Shown piece after piece: positions 1 through 6,528 of a stretch of 64,000 bases of DNA (position 1 is the first letter of the stretch; the number at the start of each line of letters is the position of its first letter). Both the position numbers and the translations under genes were made by a program. The notes beneath the pieces were generated by a model, which saw nothing but the letters and a program-made list of their open reading frames with translations, ran no database searches and was not told where the DNA came from. The stretch is from the NCBI GenBank assembly GCA_020845695.1, contig JADLFG010000049.1, forward strand, positions 1 through 64,000, read 5' to 3'. Source of the stretch: Thermoleophilia bacterium. Its GTDB lineage: Bacteria; Actinomycetota; Thermoleophilia; Gaiellales; Gaiellaceae.

Positions 1-47
1 CGCAGCTTCCGCACGATCTGCTCCGGCGTGTGCCGTCTTCTCTTCAC
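1..47 (-). CDS. IS3-family transposase OrfA, N-terminal fragment (partial)
   Basis: The minus strand reads GTG then Lys-Arg-Arg-Arg-His-Thr-Pro-Glu-Gln-Ile-Val-Arg-Lys-Leu. This is the characteristic first helix of IS3-family OrfA helix-turn-helix proteins (K-R-R-x-T-x-E-Q-I-V-x-K-L-R). OrfA proteins bind the element ends and regulate transposition, usually by frameshifting into the OrfB integrase. The start is supported by a GGAGG ribosome site about 9 bases upstream. Only about 15 residues are inside the window, so intactness cannot be judged. Confidence 0.7.
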   Translation of the reverse strand, partial: MKRRRHTPEQIVRKL

Positions 48-91
48 CTCGCAGAGCCTCCTTCCGCCCATTGTCGGGCAAAGGACTCTCA
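1..91 (-). mobile_element. Terminal end of an IS3-family insertion sequence, continuing off the left edge
   Basis: Read on the minus strand, the first 47 bases encode the N-terminus of an IS3-type OrfA. The sequence upstream of that start ends in a TGAGAGTCCTTTGCCCGACA stretch beginning at base 91, which has the TG...CA polarity expected of an IS3 terminal inverted repeat. A good ribosome site (GGAGG) lies between this end and the start codon. The opposite end and any target duplication lie outside the window, so the outer boundary is an estimate and the subgroup cannot be assigned. Confidence 0.6.
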
Positions 92-153
92 TACGAGCCG
101 GACCGCATCCCGGGGGTCGGGCCACGGAGTACGAGGCGCGCCACCCGGGGGTG

Positions 154-654
154 ATGGCCTCGCACTGGATCCCGATGGATCCCGAGCTCTGGAGGATCGA
201 GCGCTACCTCGACTTCCTCGCCGAGCGCCGGCGGCTGCTCGCCGACGCGGCGAACGGCTTTCTCGACGAGCTCGCGGGTGGGACCGCAGCCGATGTCGAG
301 GTCGGAACCCCGGTCGTCGGAGAGGGGGCGCACCTGGTGGCGGTTACCTCGTTGGAGGACGAGGAGGCGCGAGCGATCGCCGAGTGCCGCGAGTGGGTTC
401 GGTCGCAGGGTCTCGCCGACGGCGTCGAGAACTACGAGCTCGTCGACGAGCAGACCGGCGAAGCGCTGGCGATCCTCGACCTCGCCTGGCCCGACGGCAT
501 GCAGCTCGAGCTGACGCAGCCCGCCGCGCTCCTGCTCAACGAGCCTCCAGGCGTGGCGCAGGTCGCGAGCGCGGCCGGGTTCCGACCCTTCACGAGCGTC
601 GACGCCCTGCAGGAGTACGTCGAGACCAAGGTGCTCGCAGAGGCGGCGGCGTAG
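154..654 (+). CDS. Protein of unknown function, possibly a 3' remnant left by the IS insertion
   Basis: An open frame of 166 codons from ATG 154; a GTG lies just upstream at 151 in another frame. The protein is acidic and begins with a Trp-rich segment (S-H-W-I-P-M-D-P-E-L-W) and a helix rich in Arg and Leu. It ends in a region with L-D-L-A-W-P-D-G and a D-A-L-Q-E-Y-V helix. I do not recognise the family. The frame stays open upstream to base 28, into the IS end, so this may be the C-terminal part of a longer protein interrupted by the element at about base 91. Its codon use matches the neighbours on its right. It lies 61 bases before the next gene on the same strand. Confidence 0.5.
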   Translation: MASHWIPMDPELWRIERYLDFLAERRRLLADAANGFLDELAGGTAADVEVGTPVVGEGAHLVAVTSLEDEEARAIAECREWVRSQGLADGVENYELVDEQTGEALAILDLAWPDGMQLELTQPAALLLNEPPGVAQVASAAGFRPFTSVDALQEYVETKVLAEAAA

Positions 655-715
655 GAACGCGCCCGAAGAGGACGACTGTTCTCGCGGACGAACTTATGCC
701 ACGATCCCTGGAGAG

Positions 716-1633
716 GTGATCACTGCGATCCAGCAGCCCCCAGACCTACGCCTGATCCTTACCGGCCCATCCGCAGAGGCAGGAAGGCTGAGACTGGACG
801 TTCTCGTCGAGCTCGGCCAGGAGCTTCAGACCGTGCTGGCCCGGACCGCCGCCGCGCTCCTCGGCGAGGAGTCTGCACGCCCTGGTCGTCCTCGTCGCGA
901 CATCGCCGACCTCACGCGCCTCGAGGTGACCGGTCTCGAGCGGGGAAGTACCGTGCTGAGCTTCGCTCTCGCAGGGCATGGGCGGCCGCTCGGCGAGTTG
1001 GATCTCGGCGTCAAGGCACTCGAGATCCTCGAGGACGGCTTCGTCGCGCTCGCAACGGGCGCGGCCATGCCGCTCGCGTGGGACTCAGGCGTACGCAGCG
1101 CGATCGAGCAGTTCACACGCGTGTTCGACAAGGGCATCGACTCCATCGTCGTGGAGCGTGTGGGCGGCACGCCTCGCCGCGCGAAGGTCACCAAGGCAGT
1201 ACGTGACCGACTACTGACTGAGACAGCACCGATCGAGCACCGACACATCGAGGTCGAAGGCAGGCTCCTCATGGCTGACTTCGCACCCACGCGCGATCAG
1301 GCGCGAATCCACGTTCCACTCGGGCCACCTGTCCGTTGCGCATTCGCGCCGGGCCTCGAGGACAGTGTGCTCCGGCTCCTCCGTCACTACGTCCGAGCGA
1401 CGGGCGAGGCGGAGATCGACGAGTCCGGGAACGTCAAGCTGCTACGCCTCGAGACGTTGGAGGATGCCGAGCCCACCGGTCGGCGGTCCTTCTGGGAGCT
1501 TCCCTCACTCGACGCGCTCGCCCGGGAGCAGCGCGTTCAACCCGTCGGCAGGATCGAGGAGCTCGCCGACGGTACGTGGCCGGAGGACGAGTCGGTCGAC
1601 GACTTCCTCGCGGCGATCGAATCTCGCGACTGA
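716..1633 (+). CDS. Unrecognised 305-aa protein paired with a downstream PIN nuclease (candidate large antitoxin or partner)
   Basis: GTG start preceded by a GGAGAG ribosome site. The N-terminal 100 residues contain two helical stretches (R-L-D-V-L-V-E-L-G-Q-E-L near residue 25, then a Thr-Ala-Ala-Ala-Leu-Leu helix). These are followed by a strand pattern D-L-T-R-L-E-V-T-G-L and G-S-T-V-L-S-F-A-L. The middle part (about 160-240) looks like a mixed alpha/beta domain, and the C-terminus is acidic (E-D-E-S-V-D-D-F-L). There is no signal peptide, membrane segment or enzyme motif that I can identify. The PIN gene starts 12 bases after the stop, so the two are almost certainly co-transcribed. Position and acidic tail suggest an antitoxin-like role, but 305 aa is far larger than the usual VapB of 70-90 aa. 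The function is inference only. Confidence 0.65.
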   Translation: MITAIQQPPDLRLILTGPSAEAGRLRLDVLVELGQELQTVLARTAAALLGEESARPGRPRRDIADLTRLEVTGLERGSTVLSFALAGHGRPLGELDLGVKALEILEDGFVALATGAAMPLAWDSGVRSAIEQFTRVFDKGIDSIVVERVGGTPRRAKVTKAVRDRLLTETAPIEHRHIEVEGRLLMADFAPTRDQARIHVPLGPPVRCAFAPGLEDSVLRLLRHYVRATGEAEIDESGNVKLLRLETLEDAEPTGRRSFWELPSLDALAREQRVQPVGRIEELADGTWPEDESVDDFLAAIESRD

Positions 1634-1644
1634 AGGGCACCCGC

Positions 1645-2058
1645 GTGACGGGCTACGTGCTGCTCGACACGGATGTCTTCTCGTATCTGTGGAAGGGTGA
1701 TCAGCGGGCCGAGGTCTTTCGCCAGGCAGTCGAAGGAGCTCGGGCCTGCATCTCGTTCGCGACGGTGGCAGAGCTCCACAAGGGCGCTGAGAAGAAGGGT
1801 TGGGGGCCCGCGAGGATCGGTCAGCTCGAGAGGCACCTGCAAGGAATCCTCGTCGTGCCGTACGACGTCGAGCTCGCGAGAACCTGCGGTCGGCTACTCG
1901 CTCGGCGCGAGGCAGACGGGCGGCGAATGGGGGAATTCGACGCGTGGGTTGCCGCGACTGCGCTGCGGCATGCCATCCCGCTGGTGACGAACAACCGGCG
2001 GGATTTCGAGGGAATCGATGGCCTGGAGCTCGTCGATCCCGTTCCGCTGGGAGAATGA
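1645..2058 (+). CDS. PIN-domain ribonuclease (VapC-like toxin)
   Basis: A 137-aa PIN domain. The first strand carries L-L-D-T-D-V-F-S-Y-L with the leading acidic residue at position 8. A second acidic residue lies in T-V-A-E-L (about 42), and the third lies in G-E-F-D-A-W-V-A-A-T-A (about 99), followed by the L-V-T-N-N-R-R-D-F strand. These form the acidic metal site used by VapC-type endoribonucleases on tRNA or rRNA. GTG 1645 is the only start that places the first strand at the N-terminus. It follows the 305-aa gene by 12 bases and precedes the EVE-like gene by 6, so the three look like one transcript. No small VapB accompanies it, so the 305-aa protein is the natural candidate for its control. 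Confidence 0.8.
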   Translation: MTGYVLLDTDVFSYLWKGDQRAEVFRQAVEGARACISFATVAELHKGAEKKGWGPARIGQLERHLQGILVVPYDVELARTCGRLLARREADGRRMGEFDAWVAATALRHAIPLVTNNRRDFEGIDGLELVDPVPLGE

Positions 2059-2064
2059 GCGGCG

Positions 2065-2550
2065 GTGCCTGCGAGCTACCTCCTCCCGATCGCCGAGCGC
2101 GAGCCGCTCCGCTGGATCGTCGCCGAGCAGCGAACCGTCTTCGCCGAGCACCGGGCTGCCGACGCTGCCCGGCTCGAGATCGGTGATCGCCTGTTCCTGT
2201 ACACGACGCGCGGATGCTTCCACAATCCGACGCGTGACCGCGGTCGCGTGATCGGCGAGGCTCGAGTGGCCGCGCCGGTTCGGCGCGCCGACCCCCCGCC
2301 CGTCTTCGACGGTCGCGAATACCCGCACCGGGTCGAGCTCGAGATCGCCTCGCTCGCACCGCTCCGTCAGGGCGTGGAGCTCGCGCCGCTCGTCCCGCGG
2401 CTGTCGCGCACCTTCCCAGACAAGGCGACCTGGAGCGTCAGGATGCGACGGGCGCTCGTCCCGCTCGACTCCCGGGACGCAGTGCTGATCGCGCGGGAGC
2501 TGTCCTCGGTTGCTCGGCCCTACGCGCAGGCCCGGGACACGTACGCCTGA
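2065..2550 (+). CDS. EVE/PUA-like domain protein (predicted nucleic-acid or modified-base binding)
   Basis: 161 aa from GTG 2065. The order of elements (S-Y-L-L-P-I near the N-terminus, a central G-D-R-L-F-L-Y-T-T-R-G strand pair, then G-R-V-I-G-E-A-R-V and a late strand) resembles the EVE/ASCH group of PUA-fold domains. Proteins with this fold bind RNA or modified bases and often sit next to restriction or toxin genes. The assignment rests on fold-like patterning rather than a catalytic motif and is moderate. It begins 6 bases after the PIN gene, with the next gene about 120 bases downstream, suggesting membership of the same cassette. Confidence 0.5.
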   Translation: MPASYLLPIAEREPLRWIVAEQRTVFAEHRAADAARLEIGDRLFLYTTRGCFHNPTRDRGRVIGEARVAAPVRRADPPPVFDGREYPHRVELEIASLAPLRQGVELAPLVPRLSRTFPDKATWSVRMRRALVPLDSRDAVLIARELSSVARPYAQARDTYA

Positions 2551-2674
2551 CAGGCAGGGCTCATCAGCAGAAGATCGTGTGCACGATTACGGGGTCTTGC
2601 CTCGAGACCGCACCGAGCCGGGCCTGGCGCAACGCCCTGAGCCCTGGGTTCGTCCTCGCGATACGGTGATCTCG

Positions 2675-3397
2675 ATGCCGTTCGCTGCCCAGTCGAGTTT
2701 CTCCAAATCGCAGATCAATCGTGCTGCGGACACGCTTCGCGTCTGGTGGCTTGATCCTGACGCGACGGCGACGGAGAGGATCGTCGAAGCCTTCGAGGTC
2801 GTCGAGGCCTTCCGGGCGAGCTTCTCGTACCCGCTCCGCAAGACGACCGTCGGCCTCCGTCAGTTCGTGCAGCGTGAATCGACGCGGATCGACGTCGCGC
2901 AGCGGCTGAAGCGGATGCCGACGATTCTGGACAAGCTCACTCGTCAGCCGAAGATGGAGCTGGCGAGGATGCAGGACGTCGCTGGCTGCCGAGCAGTGCT
3001 ACCCGGCGGTGCGCGGGAGGTGCAAGGCGTCCTGCATCGGATCGAGAAGCGATGGGAGGTGAAGCGACTCGACGACTACGTTGCGAACCCGAAGCCGACC
3101 GGGTACCGCGCCATCCACGTCGTGGTGCTGCGTGACGGGCGGCTCGTGGAGATCCAGCTCAGGACGCCCCGACAACATGAGTGGGCCGCGACCGTGGAGG
3201 TCTGGTCAGGCCGGCTCCAGCGCCGGTTCGGCTTCAACCTCAAGGATGGCGACGGGCCAGCGGAGCTGCTGCGCTATTTCGAGCTGGCGTCTCTGGCGCT
3301 CCACCTCGAGGAAACGGGTCACCCTGTCGATCAGACTCTCGACGAGGAGTTTGCACTCCTACGCAAGCAGGTACGGTCATACTTCGTCCAGAACTAG
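2675..3397 (+). CDS. RelA/SpoT-domain nucleotide pyrophosphotransferase (small alarmone synthetase-like, candidate toxSAS)
   Basis: A 240-aa single-domain protein with the synthetase signatures in order: R-M-Q-D-V-A-G-C-R-A-V (about 98-108, equivalent to the K/R-x-x-D-x-x-G-x-R motif), G-Y-R-A-I-H-V-V-V (about 143) and V-E-I-Q-L-R-T followed by Q-H-E-W-A (about 158-170). There is no hydrolase, TGS or ACT domain, so it is a stand-alone synthetase. Stand-alone members make (p)ppGpp, while the toxSAS subgroup makes (pp)pApp or pyrophosphorylates the tRNA CCA end and is held in check by a neighbouring antitoxin. ATG 2675 is chosen because the recognisable domain begins just after it; upstream in-frame starts add low-complexity sequence. 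An 81-aa gene follows 8 bases after the stop, in the position expected for an antitoxin. Confidence 0.8.
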   Translation: MPFAAQSSFSKSQINRAADTLRVWWLDPDATATERIVEAFEVVEAFRASFSYPLRKTTVGLRQFVQRESTRIDVAQRLKRMPTILDKLTRQPKMELARMQDVAGCRAVLPGGAREVQGVLHRIEKRWEVKRLDDYVANPKPTGYRAIHVVVLRDGRLVEIQLRTPRQHEWAATVEVWSGRLQRRFGFNLKDGDGPAELLRYFELASLALHLEETGHPVDQTLDEEFALLRKQVRSYFVQN

Positions 3398-3405
3398 GAC
3401 AGCCG

Positions 3406-3651
3406 ATGCCTCTCCATCACTTCCTCCTCGTCTTCGACCTCGACCGTCAGGAGCTCGTCGGGGAGCCTCGTCAGTTCGCCGATCCGACCGAGGCTGCCGC
3501 GGCGTACGCAGCGCTCGAGGGCAAGCACCGTGGCGATCGGAACCTCGAGATCGTGCTGATCGGAGCCGACTCGCTCGACACGATCCGCCACACGCACCCC
3601 AACTACTTCGGCGAGCCGTCCACGTCGCAGTACCTCACGGCGATCCGCTGA
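3406..3651 (+). CDS. Small 81-aa protein coupled to the RelA/SpoT-domain gene (candidate antitoxin)
   Basis: ATG 3406 lies 8 bases after the synthetase stop. The protein opens with H-H-F-L-L-V-F-D and has an Ala-rich amphipathic helix with E-A-A-A-A-Y near residue 30. A strand L-E-I-V-L-I-G-A-D-S-L near residue 50 is followed by a C-terminal R-H-T-H-P-N-Y-F. The alternating strand-helix-strand pattern looks like a compact folded protein rather than random sequence, and the codon bias is that of the neighbours. I have no family name for it. Its tight coupling to a stand-alone synthetase makes an antitoxin or regulatory partner the most economical idea. That is inference. Confidence 0.6.
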   Translation: MPLHHFLLVFDLDRQELVGEPRQFADPTEAAAAYAALEGKHRGDRNLEIVLIGADSLDTIRHTHPNYFGEPSTSQYLTAIR

Positions 3652-3716
3652 TTCGGCCTGCTCGGCGGACCCGCCCTGGCCGAGCTCGAAGCCGCGGCGG
3701 GATCTGCCGCTGGGGG

Positions 3717-3740
3717 CGGGGTCAGGTCCGCGTTGTTGCA
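3717..3740 (+). repeat. REP-like repeat, copy A (CGGGGTCAGGTC-N6-GTTGCA)
   Basis: CGGGGTCAGGTC at 3717-3728, a 6-base spacer, and GTTGCA at 3735-3740. The same 11-base core, spacer length and hexamer recur at 4993-5016 and, on the opposite strand with one change, at 6736-6758. Copy A lies between the 81-aa gene and the truncated dual-OB gene, and an ATGAAGG/CCTTCAT inverted repeat follows at 3757-3783. Confidence 0.5.
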
Positions 3741-3783
3741 GTTGTCCGGCCGCCGAATGAAGGTGACCGACTACCTCCTTCAT

Positions 3784-3945
3784 ACGAGTGAGCCTCGAGT
3801 TCCGGCGGAGTCCCACAGGGGCATACGCGTTCGGATTCCAGGCGGGCCGCACCGGCCGGACGTGATGGCCGGTGCCGAGGTCGACTCCCGCGACGCAGAT
3901 GCGCGGGTGCGTCATCCGCGTCAGGTGCGTGACGAGTAGGCGCAT
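3784..3945 (-). pseudogene. Truncated N-terminus of a dual-OB-domain protein
   Basis: From ATG 3945 the minus strand encodes M-R-L-L-V-T-H-L-T-R-M, then I-C-V-A-G-V-D-L-G-T-G and H-V-R-P-V. This is the distinctive opening of the dual-OB-containing proteins found beside DUF488 genes. After about 50 residues the family pattern is lost and the frame runs into the repeat at 3717-3783 and antisense of the 81-aa gene, so only the first beta-strands survive. It starts 12 bases after the DUF488 stop, preserving the usual DUF488/dual-OB gene order. I read it as a deletion remnant; the distal breakpoint is approximate. Confidence 0.5.
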
Positions 3946-3957
3946 CGGCGGGTCGAG

Positions 3958-4302
3958 TCAGAGATGCACACCCAGAACGTCGCCCCACCTCGAGCCGAGG
4001 TACTCGATGACGAGACGGCGATGGCAGTACTCGGGCGTTGCCTCGCTGCAGAGGAGAACGGTTGGCGTATCGAACAGGGTCCGCTCCAGGATCGCTTCGA
4101 CTCGGCGCTCGGCCATGAGGCCGAGGAAGCGCTCCTCGTTCTCGGGCCAGAGAATTCGCTTCTTCTGATAGCTGGAGAGAAGTTCCTGGGTGGGAGCCGG
4201 GAGCGGCTCGTGGCGGTAGCGGCAGGCGCAGATCTCTTCGTCGCTTCGTTTCGCGAAGCCGGCGAGCGCGTGACGGGATCCACCCGACGCAGGCATGTCC
4301 AT
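3958..4302 (-). pseudogene. DUF488-family protein, N-terminally truncated
   Basis: The frame contains the typical DUF488 second half: Y-R-H-E-P-L-P-A-P-T-Q-E-L, then E-R-F-L-G-L-M-A-E-R-R, and the diagnostic L-L-C-S-E-A-T-P-E-Y-C-H-R-R-L with its Cys/His cluster near the C-terminus. The family normally starts with a T-I-G-H-S or similar strand and a D-I-R/P-x-S segment; those are missing here, and the frame opens only at base 4302. The space where the N-terminus should be is occupied by the promoter of the Phd gene on the other strand. I take it to be a decayed remnant together with the dual-OB fragment downstream. DUF488 proteins are of uncertain biochemical function. Confidence 0.6.
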
Positions 4303-4348
4303 CCTAGACGACTGGTCATCTGGGTTGACTACTCGCTACCATGATCAT

Positions 4349-4615
4349 GTGAAGACGATCCCGGCCGCGAAGTTCAAGGAGCAGTGCCTTGCGATCCTCG
4401 ACCGTGTCGAGCCCGAGGGAATCGTGATCACGAAGCGCGGCCGGCCGGTCGCCAGGCTGATCCCGATCGAGGCTGACTCCGGGGAGCTGATCGGGAGCCT
4501 CGCCGGGAAGCTTCGGGTCACGGGCGACATCCTCTCGACCGGACTGCGCTGGGATGCTGAACCTGGACACGCACGTCCTCCTGCACGCACTCGCCGGAAG
4601 CCTCCGGGCTCCTGA
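4349..4615 (+). CDS. Phd/YefM-type antitoxin
   Basis: 88 aa from GTG 4349. The N-terminus K-T-I-P-A-A-K-F-K-E-Q-C-L-A-I-L-D-R-V is the usual Phd/YefM DNA-binding fold, followed by I-V-I-T-K-R-G-R-P-V-A-R-L-I-P. The C-terminal half (G-D-I-L-S-T-G-L-R-W-D) is the segment that wraps the toxin. The frame continues past the start of the PIN gene, giving a 62-base overlap; most relatives stop soon after the Trp, so the tail may be a late extension. Proteins of this type bind and neutralise the partner toxin and autorepress the operon. An AT-richer TACCATGATCATG stretch just upstream is the likely promoter region. Confidence 0.8.
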   Translation: MKTIPAAKFKEQCLAILDRVEPEGIVITKRGRPVARLIPIEADSGELIGSLAGKLRVTGDILSTGLRWDAEPGHARPPARTRRKPPGS

Positions 4616-4916
4616 GGAGGCGCTCCTTCGCCGGGAGCCCTGGGGCGTCTCGGCGATCGTGCTCTGGGAGATCGCGAAGCTCGCGCAGCTCGGCCGGATC
4701 GAGCTCGACCTCGATGATCCGGCCCTCGACCGGGCCCTCGCGCGGGTCCATGTCTGGCCGCTCGACCTCGCGGTCTGCCGCGCGATCAGTACGCTCGACG
4801 TCGCGGGCGATCCCGCCGACGAGATCATCGCTGCGACGAGCGTCGTCCACGGCGTGCCGCTCGTCACCCGCGACCGCAGGCTCAGGCGCTCGCGGATCGT
4901 GCCGCTCGCCGGCTGA
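4554..4916 (+). CDS. PIN-domain toxin (VapC-like, COG3744 type)
   Basis: A 120-aa PIN domain from ATG 4554. L-N-L-D-T-H-V-L-L-H-A-L holds the first Asp, V-S-A-I-V-L-W-E-I-A-K-L-A the central Glu, and A-G-D-P-A-D-E-I-I-A-A-T-S the third acidic pair. P-L-V-T-R-D-R-R-L follows near the C-terminus. The W-E-I-A-K-L and R-D-R signatures match the PIN subfamily usually paired with Phd/YefM antitoxins. It overlaps the antitoxin frame by 62 bases, implying translational coupling. All acidic residues are present, so it is probably active. Confidence 0.85.
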   Translation: MLNLDTHVLLHALAGSLRAPEEALLRREPWGVSAIVLWEIAKLAQLGRIELDLDDPALDRALARVHVWPLDLAVCRAISTLDVAGDPADEIIAATSVVHGVPLVTRDRRLRRSRIVPLAG

Positions 4917-4970
4917 CACCCTCGCGAGCGAACTGCAGTCCGCTTGGCCGTTCGATGAGCGTGGACCCCG

Positions 4971-5032
4971 GCAGAACCCGAACGTGTGCAACCGGGGTCA
5001 GGTCTCCCCCGTTGCATGTGTGCGGGTTCTGC
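4971..5032. repeat. Long imperfect palindrome containing REP-like repeat copy B
   Basis: The left arm 4971-4997 (GCAGAACCCG...CGGGG) and right arm 5006-5032 (CCCCCGTTGCA...GGGTTCTGC) are inverted copies with a few mismatches, separated by about 8 bases, and would fold into a strong hairpin. The repeat core CGGGGTCAGGTC-N6-GTTGCA sits across the loop at 4993-5016. A decayed Y1 (RAYT-like) transposase begins 55 bases downstream. Linked REP palindromes and RAYT genes are a known pairing, so this is most likely a REP-type mobile repeat. Confidence 0.6.
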
Positions 5033-5086
5033 GATAACGCTGCCGGCGGCGGGTGGGGCGGCTTGTCTGGCGGCTACGGTGGGGCG

Positions 5087-5220
5087 ATGGCGCGGCCACC
5101 TCGTCCCCTGTTTTCGGGTGGTGTCTACCAGGTGAGCGCTCGCGGGAACGAGCGCTCCCCGGTTTCCCGCGATGACGGCGCCGCAGGAGAACCACCGCTC
5201 GAGCCTGACGAGCGCGTCTT
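5087..5220 (+). pseudogene. Remnant of a Y1 (IS200/RAYT-like) transposase N-terminus
   Basis: From ATG 5087 the frame encodes A-R-P-P-R-P-L, then G-G-V-Y-Q-V-S-A-R-G-N-E-R, followed by a weaker V-S-R-D-D. The family start is typically A-R-P-x-R-x-x-x-x-G-x-x-Y-H-V-x-x-R-G-N-x-R, with the first metal-ligand strand, and then F-x-D-D. The match ends after about 40 residues; the H-x-H/Y1 catalytic part is absent and the sequence runs into the Fic promoter. It is therefore a truncated REP-associated transposase. Confidence 0.6.
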
Positions 5221-5258
5221 CGGCTGCTCGCGGCTCCGTTCCCAGTTAGGGACATCCT

Positions 5259-5308
5259 GTATGGTCATACTAGGCGATAGATAGTGTAAAATGCCTGCAC
5301 CAAGGCAA
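5259..5308 (+). promoter_or_regulatory. AT-rich promoter region with a GTATG-GT-CATAC palindrome upstream of fic
   Basis: A local AT-rich block in otherwise GC-rich DNA. GTATGGTCATAC at 5259-5270 has 5-base inverted arms, and a TAAAAT-like box follows at about 5287-5292. Placement 50-80 bases before the Fic start suits an operator and promoter. CATAC/GTATG arms also occur in front of the vapBC pair at 16602-16615. Confidence 0.4.
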
Positions 5309-5337
5309 GTTTGATTGCCTGTTACCCAGGACTCCAG

Positions 5338-6528
5338 ATGGGGACATCAGAGAGGGCATACACGACAAGTCACCCGTGGATCACGTTCCGAGCGGATCTG
5401 TCCAGGGCTGGCGCCGACTTCTGGATGCTGCTCGGCGAGGCGCGCTCAAAGGTCGATCACCTGTCTCTCGCCCTCCTCAAGCCCGCGGTCGCCGAGGCAA
5501 TGCACCGGGTCTATCTCGCCAAGGGAGCCCAGGCCACCACGGCAATCGAGGGGAACACACTCAGCGAGGACGAGGTCGAGGCCATCGTCGCAGGGAGAGC
5601 AGCCCCCCCCAAACCCTCGCAGGAGTACCTCTACCGCGAGGTAGAGAACATCATCTCGGCGTTCAACGGCATCAAGGACGACCTCATGGGGGGAGGCAGC
5701 GCTGACCTGACGCCGGCCCGCGTGAAGCAGTTCAACCGCGAAGTCCTCGATGGCCTCGGCCTCGACGACGTCCATCCGGGCGAGATCAGGCGGCAATCCG
5801 TAGTCGTGGGCCGCTATCGAGGCGCGCCCTGGCAGGACTGCGAGCACCTCGTCGAGCAGCTATGCGAATGGCTGAGCAGCGGTGACTTCGACGCGCCCGA
5901 TGATCATTGGCAGGTCCCCTACGCGCTGATCAAGGCAGCGGTCGCACACCTGTATGTCGCGTGGATCCACCCGTTCGACGACGGCAACGGACGGACAGCC
6001 CGACTCATGGAGCTACAGATTCTGCTCGCGGCCGGCGTTCCGATGCCTGCGGCGCACCTGCTCAGCAACCACTACAACGCGACGCGAGCGGAGTACTACC
6101 GCCAACTCGAGGCGGCGAGCGCGTCAGGCGGCAACATCGTTCCGTTCCTCCGCTACGCGGTCCGTGGGTTCGTGGACGGCATTCGCGCACAGGTCGAACG
6201 CGTCTGGATCCAGCAGTACGCCGACCGGTGGGAGCAGTTCGTCTACGAGACGTTCGGCGGCCGGATCACGAGCGATGCCGAGCGGCGGAGGCTCCGGCTC
6301 GTGCTCGAGCTGTCGAGCCGGCCAGGTCCTGTGCCGCGGCGAGACATCCCCCGATTGAGCCCAGATCTTGCCGTCGCCTACGCTGGTACACAGCGGATGC
6401 TGAGCAGGGACCTGAACGCACTCGGGGCGATGGGGCTCATCGAGCCGGTCGGCCGCGGGCTCTGGCGCGCGCGGCGTGAGCAGATCCTGGCTTTCCGCCC
6501 GCTTCGACGCGAAGAGATGCCTGCCTGA
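5338..6528 (+). CDS. fic: Fic-family AMP transferase (Fic_N plus Fic domain, winged-helix tail)
   Basis: 396 aa from ATG 5338, with AGGA 7 bases upstream. The catalytic loop H-P-F-D-D-G-N-G-R-T-A-R begins at His 211 and is intact, so AMP transfer to target hydroxyls is expected. The inhibitory motif T-x-x-x-E-G is at 67-72, N-terminal to the Fic core, which makes this a self-inhibited class II enzyme. That fits the absence of a separate Fic antitoxin gene nearby. A Fic_N-like helix region occupies about 20-90. A C-terminal domain (about 300-385) looks like a winged helix, with P-R-R-D-I-P-R-L and L-N-A-L-G-A-M-G-L-I-E-P. It stands alone between a RAYT remnant and an ABC exporter, flanked by repeat copies on both sides. 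Confidence 0.9.
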   Translation: MGTSERAYTTSHPWITFRADLSRAGADFWMLLGEARSKVDHLSLALLKPAVAEAMHRVYLAKGAQATTAIEGNTLSEDEVEAIVAGRAAPPKPSQEYLYREVENIISAFNGIKDDLMGGGSADLTPARVKQFNREVLDGLGLDDVHPGEIRRQSVVVGRYRGAPWQDCEHLVEQLCEWLSSGDFDAPDDHWQVPYALIKAAVAHLYVAWIHPFDDGNGRTARLMELQILLAAGVPMPAAHLLSNHYNATRAEYYRQLEAASASGGNIVPFLRYAVRGFVDGIRAQVERVWIQQYADRWEQFVYETFGGRITSDAERRRLRLVLELSSRPGPVPRRDIPRLSPDLAVAYAGTQRMLSRDLNALGAMGLIEPVGRGLWRARREQILAFRPLRREEMPA

